A DNA stretch of 39,503 nucleotides from Thermoleophilia bacterium (GTDB lineage Bacteria > Actinomycetota > Thermoleophilia > Miltoncostaeales > Miltoncostaeaceae): NCBI GenBank assembly GCA_025455865.1, contig JALOLS010000009.1:1-39503 (forward strand), written 5' to 3'. Below are positions 1-7,736 of this stretch, in pieces. The position numbers and the translations under genes were made by a program. The notes below the pieces were generated by a model. The model did not search any database. It saw only the letters and a list, made by a program, of their open reading frames with translations, and had not been told where the DNA came from. Each line of letters opens with the position of its first letter. Position 1 is the first letter of the stretch.

Positions 1-59
1 GGGGGCAGGGGCCGCCGGCGCCCACCGGAGCCGCGTCGGGAGGGCGAGGCGCTCCCTGG

Positions 60-83
60 CCGGCGTCGGTCCGACGACGCCGG
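60..83. repeat. Inverted repeat in the leader region
   Basis: Two perfect 9-base arms (60-68 and 75-83) are separated by a 6-base loop. A 12-base perfect palindrome follows at 91-102. Both lie in the 229-base stretch before the first gene, where I see no convincing coding region. They could be the terminator of a gene outside the window, but there is no T-run, and such palindromes are expected by chance at this base composition. Confidence 0.3.
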
Positions 84-155
84 CGGTCGCCGCCGATCGG
101 CGTCGCGGTCGCGCCCCCCACCGGCCCCCACGGCCCGGGTGACCGCCTCGGCGTC

Positions 156-185
156 CTTGTCCTCGACGGGCGCCCCCGATAGCGT
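156..185 (+). promoter_or_regulatory. Putative promoter of the SDR gene
   Basis: TTGTCC at 156-161 and TAGCGT at 180-185 are 18 bases apart. They would start a transcript near 193, leaving a leader of about 37 bases with a GAGGGAG ribosome binding site just before the ATG at 230. This is a prediction from the pattern alone. Confidence 0.4.
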
Positions 186-229
186 CGCCGCCGATCCCGC
201 GCACACCAGTGGGCCAACGAGGGAGCATC

Positions 230-994
230 ATGACGCTTCTGGGCGAGAAGGTCGTGCTCATCACCGGCGGCAGCAAGGGGCTGGGGTTCGCCACCGCGCT
301 GGAGTTCGCCCGCAACGGGGCGAGCGTGGTCATCACGGGGCGGGGGCAGGAGGCGCTGGACCGGGCGGTCGCCGAGGCGCAGGGCGAGGGCGTCGTGCTC
401 TCGGCGATCCGCCAGGACGTCTCGGTCGAGGACGACTGCCGGCGCGTCGTGGATGAGGTCCTGGCCGGCCACGGCCGGATCGACGTGCTGTTCAACAACG
501 CCGGCGTGCTCTTCGCCGGCACCACCTGGGAGACCACGCCGGAGGTCTTCGACCTGACCATGGCGGTCAACGTGCGCGGCACCTGGCTCATGTCGCGGGC
601 GGTCATCCCCCACATGCTCGAGCGCGGGTCGGGCGCGATCATCAACAACTGCTCGGTGCTCGGGCTGAAGGCCTGTCCGGGGGCGGCCGCCTACGTCACC
701 AGCAAGGGGGCGATCGCCCAGCTCACGCGCGCCACCGCGCTCGAGCTGGCGGGGACGGGGGTGCGGGTGAACGCCATCTGCCCCGGCACCATCGTGACGC
801 CGATGGTCGCCGACATCTTCGCGGGCGCCCCCGACCCGGCTGCGGCCGAGGCGTTCTTCCTGTCCCAGCACCCGGTCGGCCGCTTCGGGACCGAGTCCGA
901 GATCGCGAAGGCGTGCCTGCTCCTGGCCCAGGACGGGATGGACTTCATGACCGGCTCCATGCTCTCGGTCGACGGGGGGTGGGGCGCGCGGTAG
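230..994 (+). CDS. SDR family NAD(P)-dependent oxidoreductase
   Basis: A 254-residue classical short-chain dehydrogenase/reductase, full length for the family. Seen: the cofactor glycine motif TGGSKGLG (12-19), NNAG (89-92), catalytic Ser142 and the YVTSK motif (Tyr155, Lys159), then a PG motif after the active site and the usual C-terminal DGGW. The start at ATG 230 is preferred over an in-frame GTG at 209 because GAGGGAG sits a few bases upstream. Substrate cannot be told; such enzymes reduce or oxidise ketones and alcohols, including fatty acid and sugar derivatives, in the cytoplasm. It stands alone: rnhB follows after 97 bases with its own promoter signal. Confidence 0.93.
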   Translation: MTLLGEKVVLITGGSKGLGFATALEFARNGASVVITGRGQEALDRAVAEAQGEGVVLSAIRQDVSVEDDCRRVVDEVLAGHGRIDVLFNNAGVLFAGTTWETTPEVFDLTMAVNVRGTWLMSRAVIPHMLERGSGAIINNCSVLGLKACPGAAAYVTSKGAIAQLTRATALELAGTGVRVNAICPGTIVTPMVADIFAGAPDPAAAEAFFLSQHPVGRFGTESEIAKACLLLAQDGMDFMTGSMLSVDGGWGAR

Positions 995-1031
995 GCGCCC
1001 GGCGCGGCCGGGTGCCGGAGCCGGTGCGCCC

Positions 1032-1052
1032 CGGCGGCCTCCGGGGCCGCCG
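1032..1052 (+). terminator. Possible hairpin terminator after the SDR gene
   Basis: An 8-base perfect stem (1032-1039 with 1045-1052) and 5-base loop lie 38 bases after the stop codon. No T-run follows, so it is not a classical intrinsic terminator; high-GC actinobacteria may use such stems, but the base composition also favours chance hairpins. Confidence 0.3.
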
Positions 1053-1077
1053 CCGGCCGGGGGTCCGGGCCCGCCGA

Positions 1078-1083
1078 TACCCT
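1078..1083 (+). promoter_or_regulatory. Putative -10 element (TACCCT) of rnhB
   Basis: TACCCT lies 8 bases before the GTG at 1092. The distance places the transcript start at or next to the start codon, so the mRNA would be leaderless. The same hexamer at the same distance precedes the gene at 8884. Confidence 0.5.
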
Positions 1084-1091
1084 GCCGCGCA

Positions 1092-1871
1092 GTGACGCAC
1101 CCCCCGGCCGATCCGCCCGCCGCCCCCCGGGTCATCCCGGCCACCGCCGCCGTCCCGGCGGCCCGCGCCGCCCCTCCCGGCCCGGGCGGGCCGCCGGCCC
1201 GGGGGCGCGGGTCGCGCGGACCCCTGCCCCCCGGGGCGCGCCTGCTGCGGGCCGACCGCCGGCGCTGCGACGGGCGCGTGGCCGGCGCCGACGAGGCCGG
1301 TCGCGGCTGCCTCGCCGGCCCGCTCGTCGCCGCCGCCGTCTGCCTGGACATCCCGGCGCTCGGGCGCCGCGCGCGCCGGGCCCTCGCCGACCTCGACGAC
1401 TCCAAGCGCCTCAGCCCGCTCGCCCGCGAGCGCCTGGCCGAGGCGGTCATGACCCACGCCGCGCACGTGGTGGTCGTCTCGGCGAGCCCGGCGACGATCG
1501 ACCGGGACGGCCTGCACCGCACGAACCTGCGTCTGCTGGCGCGGGCGCTGGCCGGCGTCGACCCGGCGGCGGACCTCGCCCTCGTCGACGGCTTCCGCCT
1601 GGGCCCCGCCGCCCCCGTCCATCAGCACGTGGTCGGCGGCGACCGTCTGAGCGCGGCCATCGCCGCGGCCTCCGTCGTGGCCAAGACCGTGCGTGATCGC
1701 CTGATGGCCGGCCCGGTCGCCGAGGCGTGGCCGGCCTTCGGCTTCGGCGCCCACGTGGGCTACGGCACGCCCGCCCATCAGCAGGCCATCCGCGCCGAGG
1801 GCCCCTGTCCGCTGCATCGCCGCTCCTTCCGGTCCGCCGCCTACGCGGAGCTCCGCCTGTTCGAGCCCTGA
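1092..1871 (+). CDS. rnhB: Ribonuclease HII
   Basis: Removes RNA, including single ribonucleotides, from RNA-DNA hybrids during replication and repair. Seen: GADEAGRG (65-72) with catalytic Asp67 and Glu68, DDSKRLSP (102-109), the third acidic residue in LVDG (Asp166), and AASVVAKTVRD ending in Asp202, followed by HVGYGTPAHQ. The core is complete. The first 50 or so residues are a Pro/Ala/Gly-rich extension not found in most RNase HII. The GTG at 1092 is supported by a TACCCT element 8 bases upstream, but a start further in cannot be excluded. The 3' end overlaps the convergent yraN by 31 bases. Neighbours yraN, comM and dprA match the usual actinobacterial order. Confidence 0.96.
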   Translation: MTHPPADPPAAPRVIPATAAVPAARAAPPGPGGPPARGRGSRGPLPPGARLLRADRRRCDGRVAGADEAGRGCLAGPLVAAAVCLDIPALGRRARRALADLDDSKRLSPLARERLAEAVMTHAAHVVVVSASPATIDRDGLHRTNLRLLARALAGVDPAADLALVDGFRLGPAAPVHQHVVGGDRLSAAIAAASVVAKTVRDRLMAGPVAEAWPAFGFGAHVGYGTPAHQQAIRAEGPCPLHRRSFRSAAYAELRLFEP

Positions 1872-2239
1872 CCGGCGCCGGGCGGCCCGTCGAACGCGCC
1901 GGCCAGGTGGCGCACCCGCAGGCCCGCCGCCCCCGCGCGCACGGTCAGCACGTCGAAGCGCACGAGGGCCCCGGCCAGGTGCGGTCGCCGGGCGAGGAAG
2001 GCGGCCGTCGCCCGCACCACCCGCTCGCGCTGGGCCCGGCGCACCGGGTCGGCGAGGGCCGCCTCGTCGCCCCGGGTCTTCACCTCGCAGACCGCGACGA
2101 TCCCGTCCCGCAGCGCGACGAGGTCCAGCTCCCCGCCACCACCCCGCCAGTTGCGGGCGAGGACCACCCAGCCCCGCCGGCGCATCCAGCGCTCGGCGGC
2201 GTCCTCGCCGCGCCTGCCCGTCACCGCGTTCGCTCCCAT
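1841..2239 (-). CDS. yraN: YraN (UPF0102) family endonuclease-like protein
   Basis: 132 residues with the restriction-endonuclease-like fold signature of the family: GRRGEDAAERW near the N-terminus, GGGELDLVA (33-42 region) and CEVKTR (51-56), which together carry the Asp and Glu-x-Lys of a PD-(D/E)xK nuclease site. The biological role is unknown; linkage to rnhB, comM and dprA suggests DNA processing. The ATG at 2239 is chosen because the conserved N-terminus begins there and a CACCCT element lies 6 bases upstream. The frame stays open to 2347, but that extension is unlike the family and covers a repeated regulatory-looking element. The gene is convergent with rnhB and divergent from comM. 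Confidence 0.92.
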   Translation of the reverse strand: MGANAVTGRRGEDAAERWMRRRGWVVLARNWRGGGGELDLVALRDGIVAVCEVKTRGDEAALADPVRRAQRERVVRATAAFLARRPHLAGALVRFDVLTVRAGAAGLRVRHLAGAFDGPPGAGQGSNRRSSA

Positions 2240-2245
2240 GCACGG

Positions 2246-2251
2246 AGGGTG
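2246..2251 (-). promoter_or_regulatory. Putative -10 element (CACCCT) of yraN
   Basis: Read on the minus strand, CACCCT lies 6 bases before the ATG at 2239. It mirrors the CACCCT placed 7 bases before the divergent comM start, suggesting paired leaderless promoters. Confidence 0.4.
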
Positions 2252-2282
2252 GCGCAGCCGGTCCACGCCGGATGCGCACCAC

Positions 2283-2347
2283 GTGTGCCGGTCCGGTGAC
2301 GAGGGTGTGCCGGTCGCGGTGTGACAGGGCGTCACGGCGACCGGCAC
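2283..2347. repeat. Three-copy GTGCCGGTC...GTGAC element, two direct and one inverted
   Basis: The unit GTGCCGGTC followed closely by GTGAC occurs at about 2285-2300, again at 2307-2325, and inverted at 2331-2347. The second and third copies form a perfect 11-base inverted repeat (2307-2317 with 2337-2347) enclosing a 5-base inverted repeat (2321-2325 with 2331-2335). It sits midway between the divergent yraN and comM starts, the usual place for operators controlling both genes. No known regulator site is recognised. Confidence 0.6.
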
Positions 2348-2402
2348 GGCGCGGCGCGGACTCCGGCACGATCGGCTCGGGAACCGGGTGAGGGCCGCGC
2401 GC

Positions 2403-2408
2403 CACCCT
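2403..2408 (+). promoter_or_regulatory. Putative -10 element (CACCCT) of comM
   Basis: CACCCT lies 7 bases before the ATG at 2416, the leaderless spacing seen repeatedly in this window. Confidence 0.4.
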
Positions 2409-2415
2409 CCCCGGC

Positions 2416-3945
2416 ATGGTCGCCCGGCTGGTCAGCCCCGCAGTCCTCGGCATCGACACCTCCACCGTGGAGGTCGAGGTCGACCTGCGCCCGGGCATCC
2501 CGGCCTTCGCGGTCGTCGGGCTCCCCGACACCGCGGTGCAGGAGGCGCGCGAGCGGGTGCGCTCCGGGCTGGTCAACCAGGCCTTCGGGGTGCCCGCGCG
2601 GCGCATCGTGGCCAACCTGGCGCCGGCGGACCTGCGCAAGGCGGGCCCCCAGTACGACCTGCCCATCGCCATCGCGATCCTCGCGGCGTCCGGCCAGCTC
2701 TCGGCCGACGCCCTCGCCGGGGTGGGCGCGGTCGGCGAGCTCGCCCTCGACGGGGCGCTGCGCCCGGTGCCCGGGGCGCTCGCGATGGCCGAGCACGCGG
2801 CGCGCCGGGGCTGGCGGCGGTTCCTGGTGCCCGAGGCCAGCGCGGCCGAGGCGGCCCTGGTCGGCGGGGTGGAGGTGCTCGGCGCGGCCACCCTGCGCGA
2901 GGCGGTGGACCTCCTGGCCGGCCGGGCCGAGCCCCGGCCGCCCGCGGTCGACGCCGCCGCGCTCCTCGCCGCGGCCGACGGCGGCGGGGGCCCCGACCTC
3001 GCGGAGGTCCGGGGCCAGGCGCCCGCCCGCCGGGCGCTCGAGGTCGCCGCGGCCGGCGCGCACTCGCTGCTGATGATCGGGCCCCCGGGGGGTGGCAAGA
3101 CCATGCTCGCCCGCCGCCTGCCCGGGATCCTCCCGCCGCTGGACGTCGCCGACGCGATCGCCGTCACCCGCATCCACTCGGTCGCCGGGCTGCTCGACCC
3201 CGGCCGCCCCCTGGTCACCCGGCGCCCGTTCCGCGCCCCCCACCACACCATCTCCGCCGTCGGCCTGGTCGGCGGCGGCCGCCTGCCCCGGCCGGGGGAG
3301 GTCTCCCTGGCCCACCGGGGCGTGCTGTTCCTGGACGAGGTCTGCGCGTTCGCGCCGGCGGCGCTGGACGCGCTCCGCCAGCCGCTGGAGGAGGGGCGGA
3401 TCGACGTCTCCCGGGCCATGACCACCGCGCGGTTCCCGGCCGAGCCGCTGCTGGTCTGTGCGGGCAACCCGTGCCCCTGCGGGTTCGACGGCGACCCCAC
3501 GCGCCCGTGCGCCTGCCCTCCGGGGCGGGCCGAGGCCTACCGGGCCCGGCTCTCGGGTCCGGTGGCCGACCGCATCGACCTGCGGGTGGAGGTGCCGAGG
3601 CTCTCGCGCGAGGAGCTGCTCGGTGCCGGGGGGCCGGAGCCGAGCGCGGCGGTGCGGGCGCGCGTCGTGCGGGCGCGGACGGCACAGGCCGGGCGCGGCC
3701 AGGGGGCGCCCAACGCCCGCCTGGGACCGGCGGCCGCCCGGCGGGCGGCGGCGCTCGATGCGGCCGGCACGCGCCTGCTGGGCGCGGCCATCGACCGGCT
3801 CGGGCTCTCGGCCCGGGGGGTCGACCGCGTCATCCGCGTGGCCCGGAGCATCGCCGACCTCGCCGGCGCGGAGCGCGTGGGGGTCGACCACCTCGCCGAG
3901 GCGCTGCAGTACCGGGCGGCGCTCACGGGGCGGGCGGCGGCGTGA
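2416..3945 (+). CDS. comM: YifB/ComM family Mg chelatase-like AAA+ ATPase
   Basis: 509 residues, full length. In proteobacteria ComM is a hexameric helicase promoting branch migration during natural transformation; the actinobacterial role is inferred. Seen: the N-terminal ChlI-like Lon-protease-fold domain (VGLPDTAVQEARERV, about 34-48), Walker A GPPGGGKT (222-229), Walker B VLFLDEV (303-309), a cysteine cluster starting CAGNPCPCG at Cys348 that is typical of the family, and a C-terminal Mg-chelatase domain ending in AEALQYR. It overlaps dprA by four bases (GTGA), so the two are translationally coupled, consistent with a shared job handling single-stranded or incoming DNA. Confidence 0.95.
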   Translation: MVARLVSPAVLGIDTSTVEVEVDLRPGIPAFAVVGLPDTAVQEARERVRSGLVNQAFGVPARRIVANLAPADLRKAGPQYDLPIAIAILAASGQLSADALAGVGAVGELALDGALRPVPGALAMAEHAARRGWRRFLVPEASAAEAALVGGVEVLGAATLREAVDLLAGRAEPRPPAVDAAALLAAADGGGGPDLAEVRGQAPARRALEVAAAGAHSLLMIGPPGGGKTMLARRLPGILPPLDVADAIAVTRIHSVAGLLDPGRPLVTRRPFRAPHHTISAVGLVGGGRLPRPGEVSLAHRGVLFLDEVCAFAPAALDALRQPLEEGRIDVSRAMTTARFPAEPLLVCAGNPCPCGFDGDPTRPCACPPGRAEAYRARLSGPVADRIDLRVEVPRLSREELLGAGGPEPSAAVRARVVRARTAQAGRGQGAPNARLGPAAARRAAALDAAGTRLLGAAIDRLGLSARGVDRVIRVARSIADLAGAERVGVDHLAEALQYRAALTGRAAA

Positions 3946-5057
3946 GCGGCGGGCCGGACTGGCCGCTCGGCCTCGCCCGCCTCGCCGCCGAGCTGGGACG
4001 CGACCTCCAGCGCGCCGCCCGCGCGCTCGGAGGGCCGGCGGCCCTCTGGGGGGCGGGCGCGGAGGCGCTCGGCGCGGTGATGCGGCTCGACGGCGCCCTG
4101 CTGGCCCGGGTGCTCGCCGTGCGCGCGGCATTCGACCGGGGCACCGCGGAGGCCGCCCTCGCGGCGGCGGGGATCGGGCACGTCGCCCTGCCCGAGCGCG
4201 GCTACCCGGCCCGGCTGCGCGAGGTCTTCGACCCGCCGTTCGGGCTCTTCCTCGCCGGCGCCGCCCGCCCGGTCCTGGCCCGGGTGGCCGAGGGCCCGGT
4301 GGTCGCGGTGGTGGGGAGCCGCACGCCGACCGCCGCGGGAGGCCGGTTCGCCCGGGACCTGGCCCACGACCTCGCCAGGCGGGGCGCGGTGGTGGTGAGC
4401 GGGCTCGCCCGGGGGATCGACACGGCCGTGCACGAGGGGGCGCTGGAGGGCGGGTCGCCCACCGTGGCGGTGCTCGGGAGCGCGGTGGACGTGGTCCACC
4501 CCCGGCGGAACCGTGTGCTCGCCGGGCGCATCCGGACGACCGGGCTGGTGGTGAGCGAGTACTGGCCGGGCACGCCGCCGGCGCCCTGGCGCTTCCCGGC
4601 GCGCAACCGGATCGTCGCCGGGATGGCCCAGGCCGTCGTGGTGGTCGAGGCCGGCGCCCGCTCCGGTGCGCTCATCACCGCGGACTTCGCGCTTGAGCAG
4701 GGGCGGCCGGTGCTCGCGGTGCCCGGACCCCCCCGCGCGGAGCTCGCCGCGGGCTGTCACGCGCTGATCCGGGCCGGGGCGGCGCTCTGCGAGGGCGCCG
4801 ACGACGTCGTCGACGAGATCCCCGACGCGGGCTGGCGCGAGGCCGACGGGGCGGGGGTGGCCGAGCCCACCGGGCTCGCCGGGCGCGTGTGCGCGCTGCT
4901 CCGGCGCGAGCCGCTGCGGGCCGATCAGCTCGCCGCCGCGCTCGCCGAGGACCCCGGGCCGGTGGCCGCCGCGCTCGCGCTGCTCGAGGTCGACGGCTTC
5001 GTGCTCCGCGGCGAGGGCCAGCGCTACTGGGCGGCTCCGGGGCGGGGGGCGGCATGA
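3942..5057 (+). CDS. dprA: DNA-processing protein DprA
   Basis: 371 residues. DprA binds single-stranded DNA and loads RecA during transformation; it is also widespread in species not known to be competent. Seen: an N-terminal helical region, then the Rossmann-like domain with VGSRTPTAAG (124-133), SGLARGIDTAVHEGAL (153-168), FPARNRIVAG (218-227) and EAGARSGALITADFALEQGR (236-255), and a C-terminal winged-helix-like segment from about 300 to the end. The GTG at 3942 overlaps the comM stop. The 3' end overlaps the convergent pafBC-like gene by 34 bases, leaving no room for a terminator. Confidence 0.95.
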   Translation: MSGGPDWPLGLARLAAELGRDLQRAARALGGPAALWGAGAEALGAVMRLDGALLARVLAVRAAFDRGTAEAALAAAGIGHVALPERGYPARLREVFDPPFGLFLAGAARPVLARVAEGPVVAVVGSRTPTAAGGRFARDLAHDLARRGAVVVSGLARGIDTAVHEGALEGGSPTVAVLGSAVDVVHPRRNRVLAGRIRTTGLVVSEYWPGTPPAPWRFPARNRIVAGMAQAVVVVEAGARSGALITADFALEQGRPVLAVPGPPRAELAAGCHALIRAGAALCEGADDVVDEIPDAGWREADGAGVAEPTGLAGRVCALLRREPLRADQLAAALAEDPGPVAAALALLEVDGFVLRGEGQRYWAAPGRGAA

Positions 5058-7165
5058 GCCGGCGCCGGCGCCGCGACCCGGGCCCGGCCGTAGCGGCCGA
5101 GCATGTGCTCGGCGTGGGCGGCCACCACCCCGCGCATCGCGACGGGCTCGAACAGCACGGCCTCGCCCTGGTGCTTGACGACCTCCTTGACCAGCCAGTC
5201 CTGGCTCGCGTAGGGGATCTCGATCAGGACCGAGCCGTCGGCGAAGCGCTCGGCGGGCCGGTGCTCCTCCACCAGCCAGCGGGCGATCTGCGGGCTGCAC
5301 CAGACCGAGGCCCGCTCGGCGGTGCCGCCGCCGGCCGCCCGCTCCGCCCAGGGCAGGTACTGGCCGGCGTCGATGTCGCGCCGGTCGAACCGCTCGTCGA
5401 GCACGCGGGCGCTGCGGACCCGGTCGAGCCGGAAGGTGCGCTGGCCGCCGGCCCGCCGGCAGTGGGCGACCAGGTACCAGGCGTCGCGCGCGTTCATGAG
5501 CAGGTGGGGCTCGACCGCGCGGCGGGTGATGGCCCCGCGCGACTCGGTCCAGTACTCGATCTCGAGCACCCGGTCCTCGCGGATCGCCTCGGTGACCGCG
5601 TCGGCCACCCCGGCGTTGGCGGTGTAGACGCGGCCGAGCTCGACCCCGGTGACCCCGGCGGCGTCGCCGACGGCCTGCTCGATCTTCCGCCGGGCCGACC
5701 CGAGCGCCCGCTCGGCCACGATGGGCAGCCGGTCGCCGATGAAGTCCAGCGCCCACAGGAGCGCCTTCGCCTCCAGGGGGGACAGGCGCGCGGGCCGGGC
5801 GAACTGGTCGCCGTACATCTCCTTCTGCACGGTGACCGCGTCGCCGTCGACCTGCGCGTAGAGCGCGTAGCAGCCCCCGCCGAAGTTGATCAGGTTGAGG
5901 AGGGTGAGGTCCTCCTCGAGCGCCGGCTGGCTGAGGTTGAGCTCCCGCCTGAGCTCCGCGCAGGGGATCGAGGCCTCGCGCGAGCGCCCGCAGGCATCCA
6001 GCAGCCGGGCCATGAGCGCGAGCAGGCGGGAGATCCGCTCCACCGGGACCAGGCGCTCGGGGACCGCCGGGGTGGCGGCGGAGGGCGGGGGGGCGGCATC
6101 GGCCTCGCCGGCGGCGGCCGGCGCAGCCGGCCGGGGGCGCTCGGCGGCGCCGGCCCGGTGGCGGTCGCGCACCAGCACCAGGGCCGCCACGGCGGCCTCG
6201 CGCAGGTCCGCGGGCTCCACGACCTCGGCCTCCGGCCCCAGGCCGAGCACCCAGGTGAGGAGCTCGCGGCGGCTGCCGTACTCGGTGGTGTAGACGGCCG
6301 ACCCGTCCACGCGGCCCTCCACCGTGCCGTGGCCGCCGAACATCCGGTCGACCCACCACGCGATGGTCGGCGACAGGGCCACGCGGGCGGTGCCGGCGGG
6401 GTCCTCCAGCTGCCAGGGGGCCCGGTCGCGGTAGCGGGAGAGGTCGACCTCGGTCGGCGGCGGGAAGTCGTGCTCGGCGCGCGAGCGGAAGGTGATGCGG
6501 CCCTCGATGCGCGAGAGCCGGAAGCAGCGCAGCGCGTCGCGCTCGTGTGCGTGGCCGACCAGGTACCAGTTCCCGGCCATGTAGAGCAGGGTGTAGGGAT
6601 CGACCTCACGCTCGGATCGCTCGTCGCGCCCGATCGAGTAGTAGGTGAAGCGGATGGTCTTCCGCCGGCTGATCGCCGCCTCGATCTTGATCAGATGGGA
6701 GGCGACCTCGGCCGGGCTCCCGGAGCCGAGCAGGTTGACCGCGACGGTGCTGGCCGCCCGGTCGTCCAGCGGGCTCGGCCGGCCCAGGGTCAGGTGCTGC
6801 AGCGCCAGGCGCAGCGGCTCGGCGTAGGCGAACTGCCCCTCGAGCAGGAACAGGCAGGTGTGCAGGGCCGACAGCTCGGCGTCGTCGAACTCGATCGGCG
6901 GGAGGTAGTAGTTCTCCGGGGGCAGGGCGTAGAGGTCGCCCTGGAAGGGGTCGTCGCTCGGCCGCTCGACGGTGAGCTTGAGCCCCACGCCCTCGAGCTC
7001 CGAGCGGTCGGAGTAGAAGCGCCGCAGGAACGCCTGCTCGCTCATCCCGCCATAGCCCTCCACCGCCTCGTGGACCTCCTCGGCGGTGACCGGGCGCTGC
7101 AGCGACATCAGGTACGCGACCAGCGAGAGCTGGCGGACCAGCTTGTCGTCGTCCCTCTGGGCCAC
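5024..7165 (-). CDS. pafBC: Fused PafBC-type double WYL-domain transcriptional regulator
   Basis: 713 residues made of two similar halves, each a helix-turn-helix, a WYL domain and a C-terminal extension. The first half has its HTH near 10-68 and WYL residues at 200-202; the second has its HTH near 378-435 and WYL at 563-565. An Ala/Pro-rich linker (about 339-370) joins them. In mycobacteria PafB and PafC are separate proteins forming a heterodimer that activates the LexA-independent DNA damage response when the WYL domain binds single-stranded DNA; natural fusions are known in other actinobacteria. The GTG at 7165 is chosen from GGGGAG about 8 bases upstream. The damage-response role here is inferred from architecture and the DNA-metabolism neighbours. 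Confidence 0.88.
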   Translation of the reverse strand: MAQRDDDKLVRQLSLVAYLMSLQRPVTAEEVHEAVEGYGGMSEQAFLRRFYSDRSELEGVGLKLTVERPSDDPFQGDLYALPPENYYLPPIEFDDAELSALHTCLFLLEGQFAYAEPLRLALQHLTLGRPSPLDDRAASTVAVNLLGSGSPAEVASHLIKIEAAISRRKTIRFTYYSIGRDERSEREVDPYTLLYMAGNWYLVGHAHERDALRCFRLSRIEGRITFRSRAEHDFPPPTEVDLSRYRDRAPWQLEDPAGTARVALSPTIAWWVDRMFGGHGTVEGRVDGSAVYTTEYGSRRELLTWVLGLGPEAEVVEPADLREAAVAALVLVRDRHRAGAAERPRPAAPAAAGEADAAPPPSAATPAVPERLVPVERISRLLALMARLLDACGRSREASIPCAELRRELNLSQPALEEDLTLLNLINFGGGCYALYAQVDGDAVTVQKEMYGDQFARPARLSPLEAKALLWALDFIGDRLPIVAERALGSARRKIEQAVGDAAGVTGVELGRVYTANAGVADAVTEAIREDRVLEIEYWTESRGAITRRAVEPHLLMNARDAWYLVAHCRRAGGQRTFRLDRVRSARVLDERFDRRDIDAGQYLPWAERAAGGGTAERASVWCSPQIARWLVEEHRPAERFADGSVLIEIPYASQDWLVKEVVKHQGEAVLFEPVAMRGVVAAHAEHMLGRYGRARVAAPAPAHAAPRPGAAQ

Positions 7166-7198
7166 GCACTCTCCCCTGGAATCCGGCGCGCCCGGCCG

Positions 7199-7204
7199 AT
7201 GATA
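7199..7204 (-). promoter_or_regulatory. Putative -10 element (TATCAT) of the pafBC-like gene
   Basis: On the minus strand TATCAT ends 33 bases before the GTG at 7165, giving a leader of roughly 25 bases with a GGGGAG ribosome binding site. The same bases contain the putative ATG of the divergent thermonuclease gene, so the two starts would interfere. Confidence 0.4.
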
Positions 7205-7723
7205 CCCGAGGGTGGGGGTCCCCCCGGCCGCCGCGACCGCCGCCGCCCCGCGCTCGGGGCGCTGGTCGCGGCGCTGCTGCTGGCCGGGTGCGGCGGCCCG
7301 GCCGCGCCCGCCGGCGGGCGCGTGGAGCGGGTCCTGGACGGCGACACCATCGTGGTGGGCGGCGTCGGGACGGTGCGGTACCTGGGCATCGACACCCCCG
7401 AGCTCCACCACCCGCGCAAGCCGGTGGAGCGGCTGGCCGGCGCCGCGATGCGGGCCAACGCCCGGATGGTCGGCGGCCGGTGGGTGCGCCTGGAGACCGA
7501 CCGGGAGGTGCGCGACCGCTACGGGCGGCTGCTCGCCTACGTGTGGGTGGGGGGACGGATGGCCAATGCCGAGATGGTCCGCCGCGGCCTGGCCGAGGAC
7601 TTCCCCTTCGCGCCGAACACCCGCCACGCGCCGCTCTTCGCCCGGCTGGAGCGGGATGCCCGCCGGGCCGGGCGCGGGCTCTGGGGGCGGGCGGAGGGCG
7701 GGCCGCCCTGGGGGTCGCCGTGA
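7199..7723 (+). CDS. Thermonuclease (SNase-like) lipoprotein
   Basis: 174 residues. The N-terminus has an arginine-rich start, a hydrophobic stretch and the lipobox LLLAGC (Cys about residue 34), so it is probably exported and lipid-anchored. The mature part is a staphylococcal-nuclease OB-fold: VERVLDGDTIVV, then VRYLGIDTPELHHP and DRYGRLLAYV, which supply the family's metal-binding Asp, catalytic Glu and both Arg. It should cut DNA or RNA outside the membrane. The ATG at 7199 has no clear ribosome binding site and overlaps the pafBC promoter, so the exact start is uncertain. The downstream gene converges 13 bases away. Confidence 0.87.
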   Translation: MIPEGGGPPGRRDRRRPALGALVAALLLAGCGGPAAPAGGRVERVLDGDTIVVGGVGTVRYLGIDTPELHHPRKPVERLAGAAMRANARMVGGRWVRLETDREVRDRYGRLLAYVWVGGRMANAEMVRRGLAEDFPFAPNTRHAPLFARLERDARRAGRGLWGRAEGGPPWGSP

Positions 7724-7736
7724 GGCCCGGCCCGGC

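Noticed and set aside
139-456. Small frame overlapping the SDR start
   Set aside because: Out of frame with the SDR gene; its translation turns into an Arg/Gly-rich shadow.
2240-2347. N-terminal extension of YraN
   Set aside because: The extra residues do not fit the family and cover the repeat element and the CACCCT signal.
945-4131. Long minus-strand frames opposite rnhB, comM and dprA
   Set aside because: Arg/Gly/Ala/Pro-rich translations that shadow well-identified genes; long antisense frames arise because stop codons are scarce at this GC content.
4889-7198. Long plus-strand frame continuing into the thermonuclease gene
   Set aside because: It is antisense to the pafBC-like gene; only the part from 7199 has a signal peptide and nuclease domain.
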